A stretch of 64,000 bases of DNA from NCBI RefSeq assembly GCF_030815415.1, contig NZ_JAUSWW010000001.1, forward strand, positions 10,416,001 through 10,480,000. The letters run 5' to 3'. A program made the translations under genes and the position numbers. The notes under the pieces are model-generated. The model was not told the DNA's origin, did no database searches, and saw only the letters and a program-made list of their open reading frames with translations. Positions 26,186-34,272 of this stretch are shown in pieces. Position 1 is the first letter of the stretch. The number at the start of each line of letters is the position of its first letter. Origin of the DNA: Streptomyces canus. GTDB lineage: Bacteria > Actinomycetota > Actinomycetes > Streptomycetales > Streptomycetaceae.

Positions 26186-26589
26186 TAACGCACTGCATAC
26201 CCCGCAGTCCGCGGGCGGCTCGGGCTCGTCGCACCGAAGCCCGAGGCCGTCGGCGTCGTCGAGCCACAGCTCGGCGTGCCAGTCCTCGACGCCCAGTTGC
26301 GGGTGATTGAGGGTGGTGCCGTCCTGCTGGTTTCGCTGCCGCCAGCGTCGCGCCATTCGATGAGCTGGTCGACCTTCGAAGTCCACCGCGCACTGCGGCA
26401 GCTCGAAGCGCAGGGCCTCGCGGTGCGACGGAACGGGCGCGGCGCCCCGCCCGGAGGGGCAGGACGCCGGCCGTGTGGAGCGCGAGCCACCAGCGTTCCG
26501 AAGGGCTCGGGCGGGCGGTGTGACATGACCAGCACCGTAGGGAGAACCGAACCTCGGCGTAGCGGCCGCGGGTCTCCAGCCTCCACGCG

Positions 26590-26900
26590 GAGTGTCGGAG
26601 CGTGGTGAACATGCCGCCGAACTCGGCGAAGCTGATGAACTGCGGCACGTGCACGGGCTCCTTCGGGCCGAAGTTGGCGAGCAGCTCGCGGGGCACCGTC
26701 ACCGCGGCCTCGCCGTCCGCGAGGTCCAGCTGCGCGAGCTCGGCCGGCTCGGTGACGGGCTCGCCCTGGACGACGTACGTATCGGCGCCGGGCTCGGAGT
26801 ACAGGGTGGGGCATCCGTCGTTGCCGCTGTTGGTGCCGACCTTCCACAGTCGCCTGGCGGTGGGATCCCTTCGCCGGCAGCGTGGACTGGCGCACCGTAG
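26590..26900 (-). pseudogene. DUF6879-type protein, truncated
   Basis: The minus frame reads LWKVGTNSGNDGCPTLYSEP, DTYVVQGEPVTEPAELAQLDL, VTVPRELLANFGPKE, then VPQFISFAEFGGMFTTLRHS and AWRLETRGRYAE. This is the usual small leader gene plus the N-terminus of a DUF6879 protein, a Streptomyces pair commonly next to HTH regulators. After RYAEVRF the family sequence is lost and unrelated sequence (26387-26589) begins. No clear start. It is a remnant. Confidence 0.6.
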
Positions 26901-27039
26901 CCCCCGGCGCTCCGGACGCAACAGGGCGCCGGGGCTGGCCAGTTGTGTCACTGCCAGTCGTTGCCGAGCACCTCATGCCGTGCTGCCTCGGCCACCGGGC
27001 CGGTGGGTCTGCGGAATGAACGCGTTCACCGGTCCGCGG

Positions 27040-27236
27040 CCCGCCTCAACCGGGCGTCTGCCGGGCGCGACCGCGTTAGAGCAGGCGAAGTCCGCGGGCA
27101 AGTCACTCCGGTCCATGACGCCTGGTGGGCCGCGGCCTGCAAGGCCCATGGGGACCGGGGCGGCACCCGGGCTCTGACCGAGGTCCTGCTGCTGGGCCAC
27201 CTGGGCCGCCCAGGCCCAAAGGCCGCCGTGAGCTGA
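27040..27236 (+). pseudogene. IS21 istA C-terminal remnant
   Basis: GRLPGATALEQAKSAGK in one frame continues as TPVHDAWWAAACKAHGDRGG and TRALTEVLLLGHLGR in another. This matches the C-terminal end of IS21-type IstA transposases, with one frameshift. The rest of the element is gone. Confidence 0.5.
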
Positions 27237-28526
27237 TCAGTCCTTGCTCTCCCCGGCAGCGGTTTCTGCGCCGTGCCGTGTCGGGTCAGCTGTCGAGGGA
27301 TCGAGTTCGTCGGCAGTACGGGCCCTGCGGGTGGGAGAAAACGTCAGCACGAGTGCCTGGACGACTGCTCCGGACAGTCCGATCCACAGGGCGAAGAGAT
27401 AGCTGACCTGGTCGGCGAGTACGCCGCCAAGTGGTGCGCCCACCGCTACCATTCCCCAGTTCATCGAGCGGATCGTCGCGTTCATCCGTCCGCGCAGCCG
27501 GTCGGGTGTCACCGCCTGGCGGTAGCTCATTTCCACCGGGCTTGCGATGCCGATGGCCAGGGACACGAGGAAGAAGCCGAGCGACACGGAGGCAAGCGCC
27601 CACGGTCCCCGCTCGGCCAGGGCCAAAGGCAGCAAGCCGACGGCGGCGAGCAGGCGGAAGGCGATCAGGGTGGCGCCGACGTCCAGTCTTGTGGCCACGC
27701 GAGCGGAGAGCGCACCGCCGAGTAACGCGCCGACACTCGCGCAGGCGTAGGTGACGCCCAGACCGAATTCCCCGATCTTGAGCTGATGCAGGGCGAAGAC
27801 CACGAAGACCGTGCTCACCATGCTGTTGAACAGGAGCATCGCGTGCGAGGTCAGGGCGATGGACGCCAGCGTGCGATGGCGGTAGACCCAGGCCACGCCC
27901 TCGCGCAGCTCGCTGCCCAGGCTGAGCCGTGCGCCTCGGTCGGGTACGGGGTCGGGTGCCTTCACCGAGGCGAGGAGCAGGCCGGATATCAGATAGGAGA
28001 GGGCGTCCACCAGCACGGCAAGCGGCGCTCCCATCATTTTGATCAGTGCACCGGCGATCAGCGGGCCGGTCGAGCCGGCTACCGCGTCGGCCTGTTGCAC
28101 GCGGGCGTATCCCGCGTTGAGCAGCTCTTTTGGCACCAACTGGGGCACATACGACTGGTTGGCCGCCTCGAACAGCAACGACAGCACCCCGAACGCGAAG
28201 ACGAACATGCATAGCGCGGGGATGCTGAGCCGATCCAGCGCATACAGCACGGGGATCGCAGCGAGCAGGACTGCCCTTGCGAGGTCGGTGGCGACCATCA
28301 TCGGCTTGCGCCGCCAGCGGTCCACCACGACCCCGGCTATGAGTCCGAAGAGTAGATACGGAACCCAGCGGGCGGCGTTGACGATGCCGACCTGCGTGGC
28401 GGATGCGCTCAGCACCACGGCGGTGAGGATCTGCAACGCCAGCCCCGTGACCTGAGAACCGAATGCAGACACAGCCGAGGCGGTCAAGAAGCGTACGTAC
28501 CCAGGGACTTCCACCAGGCGCGGCAT
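27237..28526 (-). CDS. MFS transporter (MefA-like)
   Basis: 429 aa with about 12 TM helices, starting YVRFLTASAVSAFGSQVTGL. After helix 2 comes GVVVDRWRRKPMMVATDLAR, the MFS loop signature. The C-terminal tail is hydrophilic (TADELDPSTADPTRHGAE). The pattern is that of MefA-like macrolide-efflux relatives (MFS_3). No regulator is adjacent; substrate not deducible. Confidence 0.9.
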   Translation of the reverse strand: MPRLVEVPGYVRFLTASAVSAFGSQVTGLALQILTAVVLSASATQVGIVNAARWVPYLLFGLIAGVVVDRWRRKPMMVATDLARAVLLAAIPVLYALDRLSIPALCMFVFAFGVLSLLFEAANQSYVPQLVPKELLNAGYARVQQADAVAGSTGPLIAGALIKMMGAPLAVLVDALSYLISGLLLASVKAPDPVPDRGARLSLGSELREGVAWVYRHRTLASIALTSHAMLLFNSMVSTVFVVFALHQLKIGEFGLGVTYACASVGALLGGALSARVATRLDVGATLIAFRLLAAVGLLPLALAERGPWALASVSLGFFLVSLAIGIASPVEMSYRQAVTPDRLRGRMNATIRSMNWGMVAVGAPLGGVLADQVSYLFALWIGLSGAVVQALVLTFSPTRRARTADELDPSTADPTRHGAETAAGESKD

Positions 28527-28665
28527 GACCGGACCGTATCAGCGAAGATCACCGGCAGACGATGGCGGAACAGGTCACCCAACGACGGCAGACAGTGCGA
28601 GGCATTGGCGTGTCAGCAAAGACCCAGTCCACGACGGCAGTCTCCCGTGCTCAGACAGAGCTGGT

Positions 28666-29031
28666 TCAGCTGGTCCACGTCTTGATCTGGGCCGCGACCT
28701 CGCGTACCGGGAGTCCGTCTCGGGCGGCCCGGGCCAGGGGGATGACGGTGTCGAGACCGGGGCTGACCGGCAGCCCGCATGCGGCCAGATACGCGGCGGT
28801 CACGGTGGCAGCGAACAACAGGTTGCGGACCTCCAGGCTCGGCTGCCGCGCCAGTTCGCACAACAGCGCCGCGGCCTTGTGGTGCGGCTCGGGGTAGACC
28901 TCCTGGCCCAGGATTTCCGCACGGTGGCGGGCCTCGGCGGCGACCGGCACGCCGTAGTCGACGACCTGGGGATCCCCCGGGATCTGATGCGCCACCGCCA
29001 GGATCCACGCGAGGTCGACCTTCAGATTCAC
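28666..29031 (-). CDS. Doc/Fic-like toxin component, degenerate
   Basis: 121 aa. Its GTG overlaps the antitoxin stop by four bases. DLAWILAVAHQIPGDPQVVDYG, then VAAEARHRAEILGQEVYPEP, KAAALLCELARQPSLEVRN and LLFAATVTAAYLAACGLPVS follow the Streptomyces 'fic family toxin component' pattern. The Fic catalytic motif HxFx(D/E)GNxxxR is absent at the position where SLEVRNLLFAATV stands, so AMP-transfer or kinase activity is unlikely by the usual mechanism. Confidence 0.78.
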   Translation of the reverse strand: MNLKVDLAWILAVAHQIPGDPQVVDYGVPVAAEARHRAEILGQEVYPEPHHKAAALLCELARQPSLEVRNLLFAATVTAAYLAACGLPVSPGLDTVIPLARAARDGLPVREVAAQIKTWTS

Positions 29032-29291
29032 GCGGCGTCCCTCGGTGCGTCCTTCGGCAGCCCGTCTGGGAGCCCTGGGTATCGGTCCTCCCCGAACTCC
29101 GCTTCGAACCGCTCCGCGTAGGAGGCCAGGAAGCCGGCAGCGCCGGCCATGAACGCAGACCGGGACTCGTTCACGTCCTGCTCGATCAGATCGGCGACGT
29201 ACCCCTGCAAGCTCAGCCCGCGCCGCTTGGCCCGCTCCTCGGCCGCCGCCCGCACGGCATCGTCCAGCCGGATGTTGGTCTGCTTACTCAT
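29028..29291 (-). CDS. Antitoxin of the Doc-like pair
   Basis: 87 aa from ATG 29291. MSKQTNIRLDDAVRAAAEER has a ribbon-helix-helix-like start (NIRLDDAVRAAAEERAKRRGLSLQGYVADLI), followed by an acidic tail expected to embrace the toxin. It precedes and overlaps the toxin gene, the standard order, and probably represses its own promoter. Confidence 0.82.
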   Translation of the reverse strand: MSKQTNIRLDDAVRAAAEERAKRRGLSLQGYVADLIEQDVNESRSAFMAGAAGFLASYAERFEAEFGEDRYPGLPDGLPKDAPRDAA

Positions 29292-29525
29292 AGGCCGCAG
29301 CATAGCTAACAGCTGATACCAATGACTAGCAGCTTGTGGGGAGCCAACCGGACGACTCGGACCAAAGAAGCTTCCGTCTCCCGGCTCGACGCCCGCGGAC
29401 TCCGTGCCCGCCGAGGGTGTGTTGTCGGGTAGTCCGCCCGCCGTGCTGCGAGGCGGCCCTCCGCCCTCGGCTTCCTACCACCGACCTCTGCTCCCACGTC
29501 GCGCCGCCATCGCGCCCTCACCATC

Positions 29526-29775
29526 ATGAACGAGCATCATCTCTTCGCCGACAACCCGGTGAACCGCTACGCGATCGGCGACCGCAGCGGCATGCGCACC
29601 AACCCCGAGCGGACCCTGGACATCTACATCCAGCACGAGAACCCGGGGCCCGACCGCGAGCGCAACTCGCTGCCCGCCCCCGCGGGCAGCTTCAACGTCT
29701 TCCTGCCTGTACTGGCCCCAGCGGCCCGCCCTCACCGGCGACTGGACCCCGCCGACGCTGCAACGCACCAGCTGA
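29526..29775 (+). pseudogene. DUF1214/DUF1254 protein, C-terminal remnant
   Basis: EHHLFADNPVNRYAIGDRSG, PERTLDIYIQHENPGPDRERN and LPAPAGSFNVFLP are the conserved C-terminal block of DUF1254/1214 proteins. The proper ending, LYWPQRPALTGDWTPPTLQRTS, is in another frame, ending at 29775. Thus both 5'-truncated and frameshifted. Confidence 0.7.
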
Positions 29776-29864
29776 ATCCTGCGGGCCCCGGTGCCTCCCC
29801 GAAGGGTTCCTCGTCGATCACTCGAGTCCGACGAGGGTGGTGATCGCAGCTGGGGCCGCCTGCG

Positions 29865-30509
29865 TCAGGTGACCAGCTCGTAGATGCTCGCGGCCGTCAG
29901 CCACAGGCCGGCGAGGAGGGAGAGCGTGACGATCAGCTGCTCCTGGTGTTGGCCCAGCCAGTTCCGCAGGGCGTTCAGCCTGGCTTCCGCGGCCGCAGGC
30001 GCCCAGATCGCGTACATCTCCATGACGATGAGGCTGAGGGTGGCCAAGAGGCAGTAGCCGGTCAGCGCGAGCCAGTCGCCGGCGGTGGAAAGGTTCGCCT
30101 CAAGGGCCGTCGCAGCACCGGCGCCGACCAGGCCCCAGGGCTGCAGCAGCCACGCCAGACCGGCTGCCGTAACCCAGGAGGCGTTGTCGATCCGGGCGGC
30201 CCAGCGCGGTGGGCCGTGGGGGCGGGGCGGTCGGCGCCGCCGGTGCTCGCCGTACAGCACCAGGGCCAGACCGATGGCGAGTTTCGCGGCGATCGCGCCG
30301 GTCGAGGGCACACTGTGACGGGCCGGGGGCTGACCGCCGGTCAGCAACACCACGACGGCAATCACGGCGATCAGGTTGGCCAGCCACGACAACAGGAACG
30401 CCAGCCCCTGACGGACACCGCGCCGCGAGGAGAGCAGCAGGATGAAGGCGCTGTTGTGCAGGGGCCCCAGGGTGATGGCCGTACCGATCACCACCAGGTC
30501 GAGGACCAT
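29865..30509 (-). CDS. GAP-family (Sap-like) membrane protein
   Basis: 214 aa with six predicted TM helices, starting MVLDLVVIGTAITLGPLHNS; a GPLHN motif in the first helix and LSWLANLIAVIAVVVLL in the second match the Sap/GAP family (sulfolipid-addressing protein, LysE-superfamily-like exporters). Likely exports a lipid or small metabolite. Flanked by remnants on both sides. Family assignment is by motif and topology. Confidence 0.78.
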   Translation of the reverse strand: MVLDLVVIGTAITLGPLHNSAFILLLSSRRGVRQGLAFLLSWLANLIAVIAVVVLLTGGQPPARHSVPSTGAIAAKLAIGLALVLYGEHRRRRPPRPHGPPRWAARIDNASWVTAAGLAWLLQPWGLVGAGAATALEANLSTAGDWLALTGYCLLATLSLIVMEMYAIWAPAAAEARLNALRNWLGQHQEQLIVTLSLLAGLWLTAASIYELVT

Positions 30510-30734
30510 CGGATCAGTCTCTCCTGGACGTCAGGGCCGCCCGCCACCCATGGACTAGGGACTGGCCAGCAGAGGGATGCGGCGCTGCAGCGGTGCCGCA
30601 TCCCGACTGTGCAGGCGGCGGCCTGGCGGGTCAAGCAGGCCACGCCCACGAAGCCCTGCCGGTCCGTTTGGGAACGGATCGTCGGCTCACGTCCGCCTCG
30701 GCTCCGACGAGGCCACTGAGACGCGATCCGGGGC

Positions 30735-31128
30735 GCCACCAGGCATCTCTCGTACACCCGGGTTTCCGGCTATCAGCGGACCCGGGCCGCGCTGGACGAG
30801 GGGCTGGACTTCACGGCGATCTTCGCCGGTGCCGACATGGTTGCCGTCGGCGCTCTGGCCGCGCTGCGTGAGGCGGGTCTGTCCGTGCTCGCCGGCGTTT
30901 CCCTGGTCGGGTTCGACGACGTGCCTTTCGCCACCGGTCTGACCCCCCGCGCTCACCACCGTTCGGGTGCCCTACGAAGCGCTCGGAGGCACTGCGGTCC
31001 GCCTGGCGCTGGAGCGAGAGAAGTCTCTCGCCGACGACCACGTCGTGCTGAGCACGCAACTGGTAATCCGGCAGTCGGTGCGGTCGCCAAGTGGGCATCG
31101 TGTCGACCGAGCACGTCGGTCTTCATGA
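30735..31128 (+). pseudogene. LacI-family regulator, C-terminal remnant
   Basis: GYQRTRAALDEGLDFTAIFA, GADMVAVGALAALREAGLSV and LAGVSLVGFDDVPFATGLTP continue in another frame as ALTTVRVPYEALGGTAVRLA and LEREKSLADDHVVLSTQLVI, RQSV. This is the sugar-binding C-terminal half of a LacI/GalR regulator. The HTH and N-terminal half are missing. Bases 30510-30734 hold nothing recognisable. Confidence 0.7.
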
Positions 31129-31427
31129 GATTCGGCGGCTGCCGGCCGAGAGTAGTTGGCGCTGGCGGCCGTCCTCGCTGAACAGACTGTGGCGGCCGGG
31201 ACCGTCGGCGGCGCCCGTGTGGCGCGCTGACGAAGCGCTCTGGTCGCTGACTTTCGCTTCGGTTCGGAGTCGTGCACCCTGAGCAGCCCGCCGACCGGGT
31301 CTCGACCGGGGTCATGGGTCGGATGTGTTGCTGCACGGTTTCGCCAGGCCGCCGATTGGTCAAGACCTCTTCAATCCTCCCTGGCATGTCTGGTGATGAC
31401 ATCGGACGGGTGGGTTCACTGCGCTGC

Positions 31428-33059
31428 ATGGAACAACTGACGACCCGCGGACGATTGCGCCGGGCGGCGCTCGCTCTCGCCGCTGCGGCCACCACGCTCG
31501 GCCTGACCCTGGGCGCGGCCTCGCCCGCCGGGGCCGTGACGGTGCCGGCCGAGTTCGGCACCGACTACCACGACCCGCTCACCGCCGCCCCGGCGATCAC
31601 CACGCCGCACACCAAGTCCTGTTCGGTCACGGTCGCCGAGGCGAAGTTCAAGGACTTCACCCCCTACACCGGCACCTACACCCCGCCGACCGGCTGCGGC
31701 ACCCCGGGCCGCTGGTCGAAGGTGGTCCTGCGGATGGACGGCAGCGTGGCCGGGCGGCAGTACGACCGGCTCGGGTATCTCGACATCGGCGGGGTCGAGG
31801 TGTTCCGCACGTCGACGCCGGAACCGTCGCAGGACGGCATCGACTGGTCCGTCGAGAAGGACGTGACACGGTACGAGAAGACGCTGAGCGGTGAGCAGTC
31901 CGTCGACATGCTCATCGGCAACGTTGTCAACGACACCTACACTGGTGTCCTCGACGTCAAGGTCACGCTCACCTTCTACGCCCCCGAGCCGAGCCGCACC
32001 GCGTCGGCCACGTCGGCCGCATCGGCTCCCGACCAGGTCATCCCGCTCAGCGACGCCGACAGCGTGACAAGCGGCGCCAAGCTCACCACTCCGCGCAACT
32101 CCGAGCGGATCCTCGCCGAGGTGTACGCGACCGGATCGGGCGGCGGCTGCGAGGAGTTCTGGTACTCGGCGGTCACGCCGTCGGCGTCGTATTCCTGCCA
32201 GGGCGGGGAGGACGGCCCGTACCGCGAGGTCGAGGTCAGCATCGACGGGAAGGTGGCCGGGGTCGCCTCGCCCTACCCGAACGTGTGGACCGGCGGCTGG
32301 TCGCCGTACCTGTGGTCGGTGCTCCCGTCGCCGACCGCCTTGGACGTACGACCGCTGGAGTTCGACCTGACCCCCTTCGCCGTTGAGCTGAACGACGGCA
32401 AGGCGCACACGGTCGACGTGTCCGTGCTTGGGGTGCCCAGCGGACAGACCGGCTGGAGTGCCCCGACGAACATCCTGGTGTGGCAGGACACCCACAAGTC
32501 GGTGGTGACGGGCGCGCTGACCTCGTACAAGGCGTCGTCCGCGCCGAAGGTGACGAACACCTACGAGGACGGATCCCTGCGCAGCCTGGTGACGGAGGGC
32601 GCGCACAGTCTCAAGGTCTCCGGCTACCTCGACACCTCCCACGGCCGGGTCACCACCACGGTCGACCGGTCCCTGACCACGGCGATCACCCACCACTGGA
32701 CCCCGGAGGAGAACACCGACAACCAGACCGGCCGCTGGACCGACGCCCAGAAGGTCACCGTGAACGGCCACACCTCGCGTACCGACCGCACGTACACACT
32801 GGACGGCCGCTCCACGATCGACACGGACAACCGGCTCCGCGTGATCATGTCCATCGACGACCATGCCCGCACGGACGGCATCCTCAGCGACGACAGGTAC
32901 GCCGGAGATGCGACGTTCACGCTGGGCGTGGCCCGAGAGGACCGGCACGCCGTGGCGACGACGAGCGAGCGGTACCGGCTCAGGGGAGCGGGGGTGTGCT
33001 ACGACCACACGCTCGCCACGGAACAGGGCGTCCTGACGAAGGACGTACGACGCTGCTGA
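31428..33059 (+). CDS. Secreted PNGase A-like (peptide N-glycosidase A family) protein
   Basis: 543 aa from ATG 31428, taken because a Tat/Sec-like signal peptide (RGRLRRAALALAAAATTLGL, ending ASPAGA) starts there; a longer frame to 31272 has no signal character. The mature protein resembles the peptide-N4-(N-acetyl-glucosaminyl)asparagine amidase A family: KSCSVTVAEAKFKDFTPYTG, RWSKVVLRMDGSVAGRQYDR, GVEVFRTSTPEPSQDGIDWS, then VSIDGKVAGVASPYPNVWTG. The family releases N-glycans from glycopeptides; an extracellular glycan-scavenging role would fit a soil actinomycete. A hairpin follows the stop codon. Confidence 0.85.
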   Translation: MEQLTTRGRLRRAALALAAAATTLGLTLGAASPAGAVTVPAEFGTDYHDPLTAAPAITTPHTKSCSVTVAEAKFKDFTPYTGTYTPPTGCGTPGRWSKVVLRMDGSVAGRQYDRLGYLDIGGVEVFRTSTPEPSQDGIDWSVEKDVTRYEKTLSGEQSVDMLIGNVVNDTYTGVLDVKVTLTFYAPEPSRTASATSAASAPDQVIPLSDADSVTSGAKLTTPRNSERILAEVYATGSGGGCEEFWYSAVTPSASYSCQGGEDGPYREVEVSIDGKVAGVASPYPNVWTGGWSPYLWSVLPSPTALDVRPLEFDLTPFAVELNDGKAHTVDVSVLGVPSGQTGWSAPTNILVWQDTHKSVVTGALTSYKASSAPKVTNTYEDGSLRSLVTEGAHSLKVSGYLDTSHGRVTTTVDRSLTTAITHHWTPEENTDNQTGRWTDAQKVTVNGHTSRTDRTYTLDGRSTIDTDNRLRVIMSIDDHARTDGILSDDRYAGDATFTLGVAREDRHAVATTSERYRLRGAGVCYDHTLATEQGVLTKDVRRC

Positions 33060-33091
33060 CCATGGGCAACTGAACGCGCCCGAGGGCGTGT

Positions 33092-33129
33092 TGCGCCGCC
33101 GCCGTCGGCGATCACCGGGCGGCGGCGCA
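33092..33129 (+). terminator. Stem-loop after the PNGase A-like gene
   Basis: TGCGCCGCCGCC at 33092-33103 pairs perfectly with GGCGGCGGCGCA at 33118-33129 around a 14-base loop, 33 bases past the stop. There is no U-tract, as is common in streptomycetes. Confidence 0.65.
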
Positions 33130-33262
33130 TCATGGTTCCGGTGTCCCGGTGGGCAGCGCCTGCTCCACCCAGATGGTTTTGCCGGTGGGCGTCTGACGGG
33201 TGCCCGAGCGCTTGGCGATCTGGGCGACGAGCAGCAGACCACGCCTGGTGTCGATCTCGGAG
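33130..33262 (-). pseudogene. ATP-binding (RsbW-like) regulator, C-terminal remnant
   Basis: The minus strand reads SEIDTRRGLLLVAQIAKRSG, TRQTPTGKTIWVEQALPTG, EP, then stop: the last G-box and C-terminus of the small HATPase regulators abundant in Streptomyces. The 5' part is missing. Confidence 0.6.
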
Positions 33263-33531
33263 GGATCAGCGAGGCCTACGCGCCGACGAAGACCTACCTC
33301 GCCGCCAGCATCCTGAGCATCAGGACGTTGAGACCACCCTGCGTGGCGCTGGCACGAAGGCTCGCGGGAGCCGGATGAGTGCGGGGCAGCTCAGCGGGAC
33401 GAGCGCCCCCGCATACGGCTTCCTGCCGTCGAGAGGCCGGAGTTCACATGTGAACACCCGGCGGAGCGCGACGGGGCCGTCGCCTGCCAGGATCGGCGCT
33501 GTCCGGCGGCATCGAAACAGAAGAGGTCGGA

Positions 33532-33830
33532 ATGGTCACCGTGATCGATGCGGAGCAGTGGCCCACGGCCGACCGGTCGGCGCGTTGGCAGGACGTGCTC
33601 TGCGACCTTTACGCCCCCCTCCGGTTCACCCCGTTGCGGCCGGACGTCCGCGGTCGGATCACGGTGGGTGAGCTCGACCGGCTCCGGGTCACCCACACGG
33701 CCATGGCGGCCTCGGTGTTGCACTCCCGGCCCGAGCGCGGCCGCGCGGCCGCCGCGTCACAGCGCCGTGGACTACGTCGAGCGCCATCTCAGCGAGCCGG
33801 ACCCTCGCGCACTGATGGTGGGGGGAGGTC
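33532..33830 (+). pseudogene. AraC-type regulator N-terminal remnant
   Basis: MVTVIDAEQWPTADRSARWQ, DVLCDLYAPLRFTPLRPDVR and GRITVGELDRLRVTHTAMAA resemble the N-terminal domain of AraC-type activators. After about residue 70 the frame changes to AVDYVERHLSEPDPRAL, the start of the HTH domain, with the middle missing. A stretch DPAGFSRRF near 34036 may be part of the same gene. Confidence 0.55.
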
Positions 33831-34272
33831 CGGCTGCGGGCGGGAGTCTCCGAACTGCTGCGACGGGGGTCTTGTCCGCACGTGTCGCGCGCCGGTCAGA
33901 CGCTGACCGCCGTGATGCGCTCGCGCAGGCTGGCCGCCGCCCGGGCCGCCCTCGCCAGATCTTTTCGGGTGGCTGGGGCCGCGGGAGCGGTGAGGACATC
34001 GCCCTGGTCGAACCCGTGTACGGGATGACGGACCCCGCAGGATTCAGCAGGCGCTTCCCCTGCTGCCGTCGGGTGAGCGCGCCTAGCCCGTCGACCAGCG
34101 GCTCCAGCATGCCCACGGTCGTCGCCGCCGCCGGATCGGACGCGGCGATACGGGTGGCGGATACGGCGGAGACGTGCTCGGAGGTCAGGCCGAGCAGGCT
34201 GGCCAGCAGGGACACCGTGGTCGTGGGGGAAGTTCTGCTGGCCGCGCTCAACGAGCTGGACTCGGCAGCCGC
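33831..34272. other. Decayed sequence, no gene supported
   Basis: About 440 bases before the end of murF. Fragments on both strands (minus: LLGLTSEHVSAVSATRIAAS) look protein-like but no complete frame or start can be defended. Confidence 0.4.

Larger units (their letters stand above)
24905..26386 (-). pseudogene. Hypothetical gene split by IS630
   Basis: The upstream part (about 26386-26188) reads NQQDGTTLNHPQLGVEDWHAEL, LDDADGLGLRCDEPEPPADCG, VCSAL and stops at the IS. The downstream part (25015-24905) reads AQQRAAAAEAGDMSRVSDL, NVEIRNHHQMRPLRRRQ. Deleting the IS and one TA copy joins them in one frame (CSAL-AQQRA). The protein therefore was intact before insertion, and ended coupled to the small gene at 24696. 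The start upstream of 26386 is unclear. Function unknown. Confidence 0.65.

Noticed and set aside
30577..31181. A functional LacI-family regulator
   Set aside because: No HTH domain or start, and the frame changes within the sugar-binding domain; called a remnant.
31416..33242. A 608-codon minus-strand open frame
   Set aside because: Antisense shadow of the PNGase A-like gene; the plus strand has a signal peptide and family motifs.
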